Shown in pieces: positions 36,521 through 45,068 of a stretch of 64,000 bases of DNA. The DNA lies in contig JADJLL010000049.1 in NCBI GenBank assembly GCA_016710095.1, positions 1 through 64,000 of the forward strand. Direction: 5' to 3'. The stretch is from Candidatus Eiseniibacteriota bacterium. Lineage in GTDB: Bacteria > Eisenbacteria > RBG-16-71-46. The notes under the pieces were generated by a model that did no database searches, was not told the DNA's origin, and saw only the letters and a program-made list of their open reading frames with translations. Positions within the stretch are counted from its first letter, which is position 1. Each line of letters opens with the position of its first letter. Both the position numbers and the translations under genes were made by a program.

Positions 36521-37608
36521 TGGAACCGAACATGATCGAAGCGCTGCGCCGGGTGGAGACGCGCTTCGCCGAAATCGAAGCGCTGCTCTCGCAGCCCGAC
36601 GTCGCGCGCGACCCGCGCAAGCTCCGCGATCTTTCCAAGGAGCGTTCGCGGCTCGACGAGACCGTGCGCAAGTCGGCCGAGTACCGCACGATCGAGAAGA
36701 CGGTGCTCGACGACGAAGAGGCGATCGCCTCCGGTGACGCCGAACTCGCCGAGCTCGCGCAGGCCGAACTGCCCGAGCTGCGCGCGAAGATCGAGACGCT
36801 CACCGCCGAACTCAAGAAGCTCCTGCTGCCGCGCGACCCGGACGACGACAAGAATGTCATCTGCGAAATCCGCGCGGGCACGGGCGGCGACGAGGCGACG
36901 CTGTTCGCGGCCGAGCTCTACCGCATGTACAGCAAGTACGCCGAAGCGCACGGCTGGCGCCAGGAACTCATGTCGCTGTCCGAGACGGAAGTCGGCGGCT
37001 ACAAGGAAGTGATCTTCCTGCTCGAAGGCGAGAGCGTGTACCGCGAGATGAAGTTCGAGTCCGGCGTGCACCGCGTGCAGCGCGTGCCCGCGACCGAGGC
37101 CTCGGGCCGCATCCACACGTCGGCCGCGACCGTCGCCGTGCTGCCCGAAGTCGAGGACGTCGACATCGACATCCGCGAGGAAGAGCTGCGCGTGGACGTG
37201 TACCGCGCCGGCGGCAAGGGCGGTCAGGGCGTCAACACGACCGACTCGGCCGTGCGCATCACGCACCTTCCGACCGGCGTCGTCGTGACCTGCCAGGACG
37301 AGCGTTCGCAGATCAAGAACCGCGCGAAGGCCATGAAGGTGCTGCGCGCGCGCCTCTACGACGCGAAGCTGCAGGAGACGCAGGCGAAGTACGCGGCCGC
37401 GCGCAAGTCGCAGGTCTCGACCGGCGACCGCAGCGCGAAGATCCGCACGTACAACTTCCCGCAGGGCCGCGTGACCGATCACCGCATCAACCTGACGCTC
37501 TACTCGCTCGGCAACTTCATGGAAGGCGACATCGCCGAAATGACCGAGTCGCTCATCGTGGCCGACGCCGCCGAACGGCTCGCCGCGCTGGCGGGTGAGT
37601 CGTCGTAG
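36517..37608 (+). CDS. prfA: peptide chain release factor 1
   Basis: This 363-residue factor reads UAA and UAG. The N-terminal helical domain is followed by the release domain with the anticodon-like PAT in RVPATEASGRIHTSA. The catalytic loop is GGKGGQGVNTTDSAVR. The glycine after GGQ instead of histidine also occurs in other RF1 proteins, so it is not a defect. Three ATG codons (36517, 36520, 36532) are possible starts; 36517 is given because it makes the ATGA overlap with DUF1385. Confidence 0.96.
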   Translation: MMEPNMIEALRRVETRFAEIEALLSQPDVARDPRKLRDLSKERSRLDETVRKSAEYRTIEKTVLDDEEAIASGDAELAELAQAELPELRAKIETLTAELKKLLLPRDPDDDKNVICEIRAGTGGDEATLFAAELYRMYSKYAEAHGWRQELMSLSETEVGGYKEVIFLLEGESVYREMKFESGVHRVQRVPATEASGRIHTSAATVAVLPEVEDVDIDIREEELRVDVYRAGGKGGQGVNTTDSAVRITHLPTGVVVTCQDERSQIKNRAKAMKVLRARLYDAKLQETQAKYAAARKSQVSTGDRSAKIRTYNFPQGRVTDHRINLTLYSLGNFMEGDIAEMTESLIVADAAERLAALAGESS

Positions 37609-37613
37609 CGCAG

Positions 37614-38162
37614 GTGGCGTCCGTGTCGCCTTCGAGCCTGGTCGAATCCGCGGTGCTCGTGCCGTTCGTGCGCGGGCCCGCGGGCGAGTGGCGTGTCGTC
37701 GTGATCCGCCGCACGCCCGGCGGCGTGCATTCCGGACAGCTCGCGTTCCCGGGCGGCCGCGTGGACGCCTCGGACGCCTCGCCGCTCGAGACCGCGCTGC
37801 GTGAGGCGTGGGAGGAGATCGGGCTGCCGCGTGATCGCGTCCGCGTGCTCGCCGAGCTGCCGCGCATCGAGACGCGTTCGACCGGCTTCGCGATCACGCC
37901 GTATCTCGCGATCGCCGAGCGCCCGCACGCGTGGACGCCCGCCGTCGCCGAGGTCGCCGAGATCCTCGAGCCCACGCTCGCCGAGCTCCGCGCGCCGGAG
38001 GCGCGCATGCATGCCAACGACCTGCTGCCCGCGGGGTGGGAGGCCGTTCGCCTGCCCTACTTCCCGATCGGCGGCCACCGGCTCTGGGGCGCGAGCGAGC
38101 GCATCCTGCACCCGCTGCTGCAGCGCATCGCCGCGGGCGAGTGGGCGGAACTGGGCGACTGA
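37614..38162 (+). CDS. Nudix hydrolase, CoA pyrophosphatase-like
   Basis: This 182-residue protein has the block SGQLAFPGGRVDASDASPLETALREAWEEIG. It combines the Nudix box (REAWEEIG) with the upstream G(Q)xAFPGG feature of the NudL/CoA-diphosphatase subgroup. It would hydrolyse CoA or a related nucleotide, cutting a pyrophosphate bond with Mg2+. GTG 37614 lies 5 bp after the prfA stop; a second GTG at 37623 is an alternative. Probably co-transcribed with prfA. Confidence 0.85.
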   Translation: MASVSPSSLVESAVLVPFVRGPAGEWRVVVIRRTPGGVHSGQLAFPGGRVDASDASPLETALREAWEEIGLPRDRVRVLAELPRIETRSTGFAITPYLAIAERPHAWTPAVAEVAEILEPTLAELRAPEARMHANDLLPAGWEAVRLPYFPIGGHRLWGASERILHPLLQRIAAGEWAELGD

Positions 38163-38297
38163 ACCGCCCCTCGGAAGAGATTTTCCGATGGACGGCGTGA
38201 GTACCGGACGATAGTGCTGGGGAACCGTCGCACGCTCTCCGGGCCCCCTCCTCGAGAAGCGCGCCTTTTCGACCGCCCATCACGGGCCGAGGGGCTC

Positions 38298-40745
38298 ATG
38301 CCTTCGCTTCATCCGGAGATCCAGCATCAGATGGCCGTGCTCGAGACGCTGATCGCGCACGCGCCCGTCGGCGTGGCGTTCGTGGACGCGGACACGCGGT
38401 TCGTGCACGCGAACCAGGCCATGGCGGACATTCACGGGCTCACGCCTCATGACATGGTGGGCCGCACGGTCGCCGAGGTGCAGCCCGAGATGTGGGCGCG
38501 AATCGAGCCCTACTTCCGGAGCGCGATGCGCGGCGAAGCCCTGCGTGACGAGGAGGTGCTCGCGCCCCCGGGAGCGGACGGACTGCCGCGCGTCTTTCTC
38601 GCCAGCCACTATCCGATCGAGGTGGAAGGCACGATCGCCGGTGTCGGCGTGCTCGTGAAGGACGTCACCGAAAGCCGCCGCATCGAGCACGACCTGCGTC
38701 TTCGGAACGACCTCTACTCGATGCTCTCGCGCACGAATCGCGCGGTGAGCCGATGCCGCACCGCGGAGGAATTGTATCGTCAGGTCTGTGAGATCGCGGT
38801 GGACGTGGGCGGTTACCTGCACGCGTTCTTCGCCGAGCCCGACTACCCCAACGTGCGGATCGCCGCGATGGCGGGCAGCGACGCGGGCATCCCCGCGAAC
38901 ACCGTCATCTCGCTCGACGAGGACGATCCGCGTTCCAAGGGGCCGACGAGCATCGCCCTGCGCACGGGTGAGGTCGTCGTCGTGAACGACTTCCGGACCG
39001 CGCTGTCCACGACGCCGTGGCGCGGGCTCGCGGAGCGCGCGGGCGTCGGCGCGGCGCTCACGCTGCCGATCCGGATGGGTGACAAGATCGTCGCTGCGTT
39101 CTCGCTGTATTCCCCGCTCACGGGCTTCTTCACTCCGGAACTGCTCGCCGGCCTCGCCGAGATCGCGCCGACGATCTCGTTCGCGCTCGAGCGCTACGAA
39201 CAGGAACGGGTCCGCCAATCCGACGAACTGGCGCTGCGCCAGCGCGACCGCGCGATCAACGCCGCGTCGCAGGGCATCGTGGTCACCGACGCGACGGCCG
39301 AGGGCCAGCCGATCGTGTTCGTGAGCCCGGGCTTCGAACAGATGACCGGCTATTCGGCCCAAGAATCCATCGGGCGCAACTGTCGCTTCCTCTCGGGCCC
39401 CGCGACCGACCCGGCGGCTCGAGGCGCTCTGCGCGACGCCGTGAAGGCCGGCCGCAACTGCAGCGTCGAGCTGCTCAACTACCGCAAGGACGGGACGACG
39501 TTCTGGAACCAGCTGGCCGTCTCGGCGGTGCGGGACGATGCCGGGCGGCTCACGCACTTCGTCGGCGTGCAGACCGACGTCACCGAACGCCGGCGCCTGC
39601 AGGAGCAGCTGCAGCAGGCGCAGAAGATGGAAGCGATCGGCCAGCTCGCCGGCGGCGTGTCGCACGACTTCAACAACCTCCTCGTCGTGATCCTCGGGTG
39701 CAGCGAGCTGCTGCTCGAACGCGAGGACCTCGACGACGACGCGAGGCAGTTGCTGCGGGACATCCAGGCCGCGGCCGAGCGCTCCGCCACGCTCACGCGC
39801 CAACTGCTCGCCTTCAGCCGCAAGCAGGTCTGGTCGCCGGTCGTGCTCGACCTCAATCACGTCGTGCACGACATCGAGAAGATGCTGCGCCGTCTGATCG
39901 GTGAAGACGTGCGGCTGCGCACGGACCTCGGAGCGCGGAGCCCGATGGTGAAGTGCGATCCGGGCCAGATCCATCAGGTGCTGCTCAATCTCGCCGTCAA
40001 CGCGCGCGACGCGATGCCCCTCGGCGGCTCGCTCACGATCCGCACGCGAGAAGTGCTGCGGCGCGACCTCTCGCCGAGGGCGGAAGCCGGGCTTCCGACC
40101 GACCGCTTCGTCGAGCTCGAAGTCGCGGACACCGGCTCGGGCATGACTTCGGAAGTGCGCGAACGTCTATTCGAGCCCTTCTTCACGACCAAGGAGCACG
40201 GCAAGGGCACAGGACTCGGCCTCGCGGTCGTCCATGGCGTCGTGCGCCAGTGCGGCGGTTTCATCGAGGTCGCGAGCGGGCCGGGCCTCGGCACTTCATT
40301 CCACGTTTTCCTGCCGCATGCGGAGCGGAGTGCGCACGCGCTCGGCCCGGTCGAGGACGGAGCGCCCCCCGCCGCCCTGGGCGAGACCATCCTGTTCGTC
40401 GAGGACGACGACGGGGTGCGTTCGCTGATCGAGATGGTGTTTCGCGAACAGGGGTACCGCGTGCTCACCGCGAGCAGCGGCGCGCAAGCGCTCGAGTTGC
40501 TCGACGCGCACTCCGGCACGCTCGACCTGCTGGTCTCGGACGTCGTGATGCCGGGCATGGGCGGGCGCGAGCTCGTGACGCTCGTGCACGAAAAGCGCCC
40601 CGGGCTGCGATTCCTGTACCTGTCGGGTTACACGGACGACAGCATCGTTCGGCAGGGCATCTCGCGCGCCGAGGTCAATTTCCTGCAGAAGCCGTTTTCG
40701 GCCGGAGTGTTGCTGCGCAAGGTGCGTGAGGTGCTCGAGAGCTGA
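38298..40745 (+). CDS. hybrid sensor histidine kinase with PAS, GAF and LOV domains and a receiver
   Basis: This is an 815-residue soluble kinase. The order is PAS (about 15-135), GAF (about 155-300), LOV-type PAS (about 318-430), HisKA, ATPase and receiver. The LOV domain has GRNCRFLSG, with C362 at the position of the photoactive cysteine. It also has NYRKDGTTFWN and FVGVQTDVT, the flavin-contacting asparagines and glutamine. H456 (GGVSHDFNN) is the phosphorylation site, GSGM/GTGLGLAV form the ATP site, and D748 is the receiver aspartate. No membrane segment or DNA-binding domain. A blue-light and possibly small-molecule sensor is likely. ATG 38298 follows GAGGGG closely; an upstream GTG (38214) is less likely. 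Confidence 0.88.
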   Translation: MPSLHPEIQHQMAVLETLIAHAPVGVAFVDADTRFVHANQAMADIHGLTPHDMVGRTVAEVQPEMWARIEPYFRSAMRGEALRDEEVLAPPGADGLPRVFLASHYPIEVEGTIAGVGVLVKDVTESRRIEHDLRLRNDLYSMLSRTNRAVSRCRTAEELYRQVCEIAVDVGGYLHAFFAEPDYPNVRIAAMAGSDAGIPANTVISLDEDDPRSKGPTSIALRTGEVVVVNDFRTALSTTPWRGLAERAGVGAALTLPIRMGDKIVAAFSLYSPLTGFFTPELLAGLAEIAPTISFALERYEQERVRQSDELALRQRDRAINAASQGIVVTDATAEGQPIVFVSPGFEQMTGYSAQESIGRNCRFLSGPATDPAARGALRDAVKAGRNCSVELLNYRKDGTTFWNQLAVSAVRDDAGRLTHFVGVQTDVTERRRLQEQLQQAQKMEAIGQLAGGVSHDFNNLLVVILGCSELLLEREDLDDDARQLLRDIQAAAERSATLTRQLLAFSRKQVWSPVVLDLNHVVHDIEKMLRRLIGEDVRLRTDLGARSPMVKCDPGQIHQVLLNLAVNARDAMPLGGSLTIRTREVLRRDLSPRAEAGLPTDRFVELEVADTGSGMTSEVRERLFEPFFTTKEHGKGTGLGLAVVHGVVRQCGGFIEVASGPGLGTSFHVFLPHAERSAHALGPVEDGAPPAALGETILFVEDDDGVRSLIEMVFREQGYRVLTASSGAQALELLDAHSGTLDLLVSDVVMPGMGGRELVTLVHEKRPGLRFLYLSGYTDDSIVRQGISRAEVNFLQKPFSAGVLLRKVREVLES

Positions 40746-40796
40746 GCCGGGCGCGCCGGGTGCCTTCGGCGCCTGTGGCGTCCACGTCGCGCGCGA

Positions 40797-40817
40797 GTCG
40801 TCCATTCCGTGGACGAC
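40797..40817. promoter_or_regulatory. perfect dyad upstream of the small-protein cassette
   Basis: GTCGTCCA (40797-40804) and TGGACGAC (40810-40817) flank 5 bp. No T-run follows, so an operator is more likely than a terminator. It lies 110 bp before the first gene of the cassette and 51 bp after the LOV kinase. Confidence 0.45.
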
Positions 40818-40926
40818 GCCGGCGCTCGCCGGGCGCGCTGATCGCGCGCCAGTGGGTCGCTCGCATCCGGCACGCGCGTTGCCATTGTCCTGCGCGACAC
40901 GCACCCGCCCCCGCGGAGCGCCGCGC

Positions 40927-41577
40927 ATGACCGTCGAGCGTCCCACGCACACCACCACCACCGGCCCGGCGCGGTTTCCCGCCGGGCTTCCCGCGGCCTG
41001 GGCGCCGGTCCTGCTGCTGCTGCCGCTCGCGGCATGGATCGAGTCGGCGCGACGGCTGTACGCGCAGGCCGGCGCCCACGAAGCGTTCGAAGCGCTCGCG
41101 CGTTCGGGCTCGATGTCGCCCGGGGCGCTCGTGGCACTCGCGCTCACGCTGGCCGTGGGCGCGGTGCTCGCCGAAGCCGTGTGCCTGCGCATGGTGTGGG
41201 GCGCGCGCGGCGTGACGCCGCCGTTCGTGCCGCTCGCGTTCGTGCTGTGGCTGCTCACCACGATCGAGTCGCTCGCGGTCGCCGCGCTCGCGCGCGTGCC
41301 GCCGGGCAGCGCGGGCGCGGTGTGGCTCGCGCCGTGGGTCGGTTATCGTGCGCTCGCGGGAAGCGCCGCGGGCGCGAACGGATGGACTTTCGCGTTCGCG
41401 GGCGCGGGACTGCTCACCGCGCTGCGCATCGGGTTGTCGGCCGCCGCGCAGGCGCGGCTCGCCGGGCGGCGCCTGCGCGAAGCGGCGGCGCTCGTGCTCG
41501 CGGTGTGGCTCGTCTCGCACGTGCTGCTCGCGTGGATGGTCGAGCTTTCGCGCGGGCGCAGTCTGGGCGCGTCGTGA
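40927..41577 (+). CDS. polytopic membrane protein of the small-protein cassette
   Basis: This 216-residue protein has about five hydrophobic segments (near 20-38, 58-80, 90-112, 150-170 and 185-205) and short loops. Helix 3 is LAFVLWLLTTIESLAVAALA. No catalytic motif and no family was recognised; it has a faint Yip1-like feel. GGAG lies upstream of ATG 40927, and TGTCCTGCGCG (40886) resembles the recurrent -10 motif of this window. It begins a tightly spaced four-gene run with a thioredoxin-like protein and two small secreted proteins, so it may help export, protect from, or process them. Confidence 0.65.
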   Translation: MTVERPTHTTTTGPARFPAGLPAAWAPVLLLLPLAAWIESARRLYAQAGAHEAFEALARSGSMSPGALVALALTLAVGAVLAEAVCLRMVWGARGVTPPFVPLAFVLWLLTTIESLAVAALARVPPGSAGAVWLAPWVGYRALAGSAAGANGWTFAFAGAGLLTALRIGLSAAAQARLAGRRLREAAALVLAVWLVSHVLLAWMVELSRGRSLGAS

Positions 41578-41623
41578 CGGCGCGTGGCGAAGCATCGTGT
41601 ACGGGAAAGGAAACTCGTTCGGC

Positions 41624-42112
41624 ATGGGAGCGACGCTCCAACAGCGGATCAACCAGCTCGCGCTCGCCGCGTCGCTCGTGCTGTTCGCCGCCATCGGCGT
41701 GCTGTGGTGGCGCGATCGTTCGCGCACCTGGGAGACGCCGCGCTTCGATCCGGCGCGCTTCGCGCCCGTCGCGGCGCCCGAGTCCGCGTTCGCTTCGCGG
41801 CCGCGATTCCTCGTCGCCGTGCATCCCGGCTGCTCGCATTGCCGCGAACGCCTCGCCTCGCTCACACGCGACGGCGCCGCGGACTCGTGCGGCGCCGCGC
41901 TCGCCGCGCTGCTCGTGGACGTGGAGCCGCGCCCGGAGCGCCCCGACCTCGGCGTGCCCCTGCCCGGCGGTATCTGGTGGGACTCCGCCGGAGTCTGGCG
42001 CGACGCGTGGGGCCGGCGCGTGTACGGCGAGACGTTCGTGTTCTCGACCGACGGAACGCTCGAACGCGTGATCGCCACCGACGGTGACTGGCGGGTGCTC
42101 CCCGCGCGGTAA
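41624..42112 (+). CDS. membrane-anchored thioredoxin-like protein
   Basis: This 162-residue protein has an N-terminal helix (LALAASLVLFAAIGVLWW, about 11-28), then an extracytoplasmic domain with FLVAVHPGCSHCRERLASL. The CSHC motif (C-x2-C) sits at the start of a helix after a beta strand, as in thioredoxin/TlpA folds. The usual cis-Pro region is not obvious, and a WRDAWGRRVYGETFVFSTDG hairpin ends the fold. It could make or exchange disulfides in the two-cysteine proteins encoded just downstream. The start is ATG 41624, with AAAGGAAA somewhat far upstream; GTG 41597 is possible. Confidence 0.7.
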   Translation: MGATLQQRINQLALAASLVLFAAIGVLWWRDRSRTWETPRFDPARFAPVAAPESAFASRPRFLVAVHPGCSHCRERLASLTRDGAADSCGAALAALLVDVEPRPERPDLGVPLPGGIWWDSAGVWRDAWGRRVYGETFVFSTDGTLERVIATDGDWRVLPAR

Positions 42113-42160
42113 GCGCCATCGCATCGCCCCCGCACGTTGTCCCGAAAGGGGGTGATCGCA

Positions 42161-42421
42161 ATGCGCCACACGCATCGCCACGCATCACGCGCCGGTCTCG
42201 CCGCCGCGCTGCTCGCCGCGCTCCTGCTCGCGCCGGTCGCACCGGCACGCGCGCAGACGGCGGACGGAGAGCCCGAGACGGGGAACGGGGCGCGCAAGCT
42301 CGCGGCCTACGTGGGCTGTGCCGTCAGCATCTTCCTGTCGGCCGGCACGCCCGCGCTCGCCGTCGCACTGAGCGGCTGCCTGAAGATCGTCATGGACGAA
42401 GTCGAACACGCCACGAACTGA
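42161..42421 (+). CDS. small secreted two-cysteine protein A
   Basis: The product is 86 residues. A clear signal peptide (MRHTHRHASRAGLAAALLA to APARA, cleavage before QTADGE) leaves about 54 residues. The mature part has an acidic, Gly-rich head and a strongly hydrophobic core bounded by two cysteines, YVGC then 19 residues then SGCLK. It ends in a charged DEVEHATN tail. AAGGGGGTGATC before the ATG is almost the full anti-16S sequence, so strong translation is expected. It resembles protein B in plan but not closely in sequence. No family recognised; a bacteriocin-like or membrane-active peptide is one possibility. Confidence 0.7.
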   Translation: MRHTHRHASRAGLAAALLAALLLAPVAPARAQTADGEPETGNGARKLAAYVGCAVSIFLSAGTPALAVALSGCLKIVMDEVEHATN

Positions 42422-42438
42422 AAGGAGCGTCACCAGTC

Positions 42439-42705
42439 ATGCGAAACACTTCACTGCGCCGCGCCACGGCGGCGCTCGCACTCGCGCTCGTGCTGCTCGG
42501 GCCGCTCACTCCGGCGGCGCGGGCGCAGTCGTCCGGCGGGCCGGTCGAGTCGCAGAGCATCGGGGGCGCGTTGTTCGCCATCGCCTGCGGTGCGAGCGCA
42601 CGCGTCGCCACGATCTACCCCGAGCCCATCGTCGTGACGGTCACGGCCGTGATCTGCGGGTTCGCCGTGCTCGACGCGTGGTTCTCGGACGACTCGCCGC
42701 GCTAG
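42439..42705 (+). CDS. small secreted two-cysteine protein B
   Basis: The product is 88 residues. The signal peptide ends TPAARA before QSSGGP, leaving about 59 residues. Like protein A, the mature part begins with Q plus a small polar head, then a Gly-rich hydrophobic core enclosed by two cysteines (FAIAC, 22 residues, VICGF). It ends in an acidic tail, WFSDDSPR. AAAGGAG precedes the ATG. It starts 17 bp after protein A and is followed by a strong terminator. Likely a divergent duplicate of A; function unknown. Confidence 0.7.
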   Translation: MRNTSLRRATAALALALVLLGPLTPAARAQSSGGPVESQSIGGALFAIACGASARVATIYPEPIVVTVTAVICGFAVLDAWFSDDSPR

Positions 42706-42721
42706 CGGCGAGCGCCGGGGC

Positions 42722-42762
42722 GTGCGTCACGACGGGGCCGGCCGCGCCCCGTCGTGACGCAC
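42722..42762. terminator. bidirectional terminator after the small-protein cassette
   Basis: A perfect 17-bp stem (42722-42738 with 42746-42762, arms beginning GTGCGTCACGACGGGGC) has a 7-nt loop. It lies between convergent genes. T-runs are lacking on either side, so its strength rests on the stem. Confidence 0.75.
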
Positions 42763-42766
42763 CGCG

Positions 42767-44950
42767 TCATCGCAGGCGCAGCACGCGCCGCGTCTCGGCG
42801 CCGTCGTCCGTGACGAGGCGCGCGAAGTACACGCCGCCCGGAGCCGGACGGCCATTCGCGCCGCGTCCGTCCCAGCGCGCTTCGTGCAGGCCCGCCGCGT
42901 GCGTGCCGCTCGCGAGCGCCGCGACCTCGCGGCCGCTCACGTCGTACACGCGCAGGTCCGCGCGGCCGGCGCGCGGCAGCGTGAACGCGAGCGCCACGCC
43001 GCCACGCGAGGGATTCGGCGCGGGGGCCGCGAGCGTGAGGCGCGCCCGGGCCGCGCCCGGGGCGGCGTCGAGCACGCCCTGCCAGAGTTCGTTGCGCACC
43101 CACACCGCGTTCTCGGGCGAAATGAACACGTGCTCCTGGTTCGCGGCCGGCACGTACACCGTGTCGAACGGCGTGAGCCCCACGAGTCCGGGCGTGCCCG
43201 CCACGTCGAAGAACGGGTTCGTCGTGTTCAGCGCGAGCGCGCTCACCGTGGGAATGAAGCAGTGCGACGGGTACAGCGAGACGATGTCGCCGTAGGGCAC
43301 GGCGGTCGTGTCGAGCTCCGCCATGGACGCACGGTTGCCGCCCGGCGAGCCGTCCCACGGCTGCGTGTTGCTCACGGTCACCGTCTGGCTCGTCGTGCTG
43401 AAGAGAATCCGGATGCTGCCGCGGAAGATCGTCGTGCTCGTCACGTTCGGCACCGCCCAGACGTTCCCCGTGATCGCCGTGACGATGTTGTTGAACTCGT
43501 AGCGGATCAGCTGGGCGCCGGGCGCGAAGCCCTGCGTGACGCCGTTCGCGCTGCCGTTCGCGACGGACACGAGCCGCGGCAGCGCGGGCCAGTCGCCCAC
43601 GGCGGCGAAATCCGACAGCAGCGTCGCGCGCAGCGGGTCGGGCACGCCGCTCGTGGTGGCGGGCGTCGTGAAGTGGTGCAGGAGCATCTGCCGCGCGGCC
43701 GGGCGCTGCAGCGTGGCGCGGAAGTCCGCGGCGCCCGTGGACTGCGACGAGAAGAAGTCGATCCAGTACTGCAGTCCGAGCGGAATGTCCGCGCCGCCGT
43801 GCGGCGAGTCGAACGAGATCCACGTGCGCACGGAGTGCGGGATCTGCTGCTGCTCCATCCACGCGAGCGCGTAGCGCGAACACAGCCCGCCCATGCTCGC
43901 GCCGACCATCGCCATGGTCGCGCCGCCGGGCATCTGCGATCGCACTTCGCTCACGAGCGCGGCGACGACGAACGCGTTCTTCTGGATCGCGTCGGTGGCG
44001 TCGGCGAAGTCGAGCACGACGCAGTCGAAGCCGTCGGCGCGCAGAGTCTCGATGAGGCCCTGCTGATCGAGCAGCGCGTAGAGTTCGTCCCAACCCATCG
44101 AGTTGTCGGTGTCGAAGCCCTCGACCACGACGACGGGATTGAGCAGCGTCGCGTGACCGGGCGCGCGGTAGACGTACGCCGAGCCCGTGCCGAACTGGCC
44201 CTGGTACGCGACGTTCGCGGTGATCGCGAGCGTGTCGTCGGGCGCGGGCGCGGCGAGCGCCGCGACCTCGAACGCCGCGCGCGCTTCGGCCACCGTGCCG
44301 TCGGCGCGTGTCACGCGTGCGTGCAGCACGCGCGCTCCGGGCGAGGAGTAGCGCACGCGCACTTCCGTGCCGGTCGCCACCTCGCGCCAGCCCGCGCCGT
44401 CGTCCGCGTCGAACGCGAAGCGCACGGGCGCGGCGCCGTCGCCGAGCCAGGTCGAGGCGTCCGCGCGGAAGACGACGTCCGCGCCGTGATACGTGCGCGA
44501 GACGAGCGGCGCGAACGCGAACGTCCGTGCGCGCACGAGCGGGGTGTTTTCGGAAAGCGCAGCGCCCGCGGCGACCCGATCGAAGTCCGCGTCGAGGAAC
44601 GCGAGCGGCACTGCGTGCGCCGCGCGTCCGGCGCGGGCCGCGGCGTCGAGCGTCGCGAGGCCGCCACGCAACGGCGCGACGAGCGAGGCGCGCGTCCATT
44701 CGGAGGCCGCCTGGCGGAAGCGCGCGGTGGTCACGACCGGCGCGCCGGGCGTGCCGTCGAGCTGGTCGAGCCGCGCGAACGGCAGCACGCGGTCGTAGAG
44801 CACGCCGCTGGTCGCGCGCGCTTCGAGCGCGGCGGCGCGGGCGTCGGGCGCGCTCGAGGCCGGCGTGGCGGTGCCGGCGAGCGCCGTGAGCGCGAAGACG
44901 AGGAGCGAGGGGAGCAGGGCAGGGGAGCGACGACGCACGGGAAACCTCAT
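42767..44950 (-). CDS. secreted alpha/beta hydrolase with FlgD-like C-terminal sorting module
   Basis: This 727-residue protein has a signal peptide (1-34, ending TPASSA), a ~200-residue beta-rich domain, and then an alpha/beta hydrolase. In the hydrolase, PVVVVEGFDTDNSMGWDEL is followed by MVGASMGGLCSRYAL, a GxSxG nucleophile motif, and SFDSPHGGADIPLG. This resembles PGAP1/lipase-type esterases. The last ~85 residues (LRVYDVSGREVAALASG, GVYFARLV) are a FlgD Ig-like/T9SS-type C-terminal domain, common in Eisenbacteria and other FCB bacteria. The substrate is unknown; secreted esterase or lipase is likely. Confidence 0.82.
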   Translation of the reverse strand: MRFPVRRRSPALLPSLLVFALTALAGTATPASSAPDARAAALEARATSGVLYDRVLPFARLDQLDGTPGAPVVTTARFRQAASEWTRASLVAPLRGGLATLDAAARAGRAAHAVPLAFLDADFDRVAAGAALSENTPLVRARTFAFAPLVSRTYHGADVVFRADASTWLGDGAAPVRFAFDADDGAGWREVATGTEVRVRYSSPGARVLHARVTRADGTVAEARAAFEVAALAAPAPDDTLAITANVAYQGQFGTGSAYVYRAPGHATLLNPVVVVEGFDTDNSMGWDELYALLDQQGLIETLRADGFDCVVLDFADATDAIQKNAFVVAALVSEVRSQMPGGATMAMVGASMGGLCSRYALAWMEQQQIPHSVRTWISFDSPHGGADIPLGLQYWIDFFSSQSTGAADFRATLQRPAARQMLLHHFTTPATTSGVPDPLRATLLSDFAAVGDWPALPRLVSVANGSANGVTQGFAPGAQLIRYEFNNIVTAITGNVWAVPNVTSTTIFRGSIRILFSTTSQTVTVSNTQPWDGSPGGNRASMAELDTTAVPYGDIVSLYPSHCFIPTVSALALNTTNPFFDVAGTPGLVGLTPFDTVYVPAANQEHVFISPENAVWVRNELWQGVLDAAPGAARARLTLAAPAPNPSRGGVALAFTLPRAGRADLRVYDVSGREVAALASGTHAAGLHEARWDGRGANGRPAPGGVYFARLVTDDGAETRRVLRLR

Positions 44951-45055
44951 CGAAGGCGGCCGGGAACGAGGCGAGCACTCGCCGGAACGGGCCGGAATGC
45001 TAGCACGCGAACGGCCCTCCGAGGTGCGGGTATCGCGGCCCGCGCCCTCCGCCGC

Positions 45056-45061
45056 TATGCT
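45056..45061 (+). promoter_or_regulatory. -10-like element of a probably leaderless prmC promoter
   Basis: TATGCT is followed by GCGCGCC and then the ATG at 45069. No ribosome-binding site fits between them. Confidence 0.5.
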
Positions 45062-45068
45062 GCGCGCC

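Noticed and set aside
37198..37260. GGQG instead of GGQH in release factor 1
   Set aside because: Other functional RF1 proteins carry glycine after GGQ, so this is normal variation.
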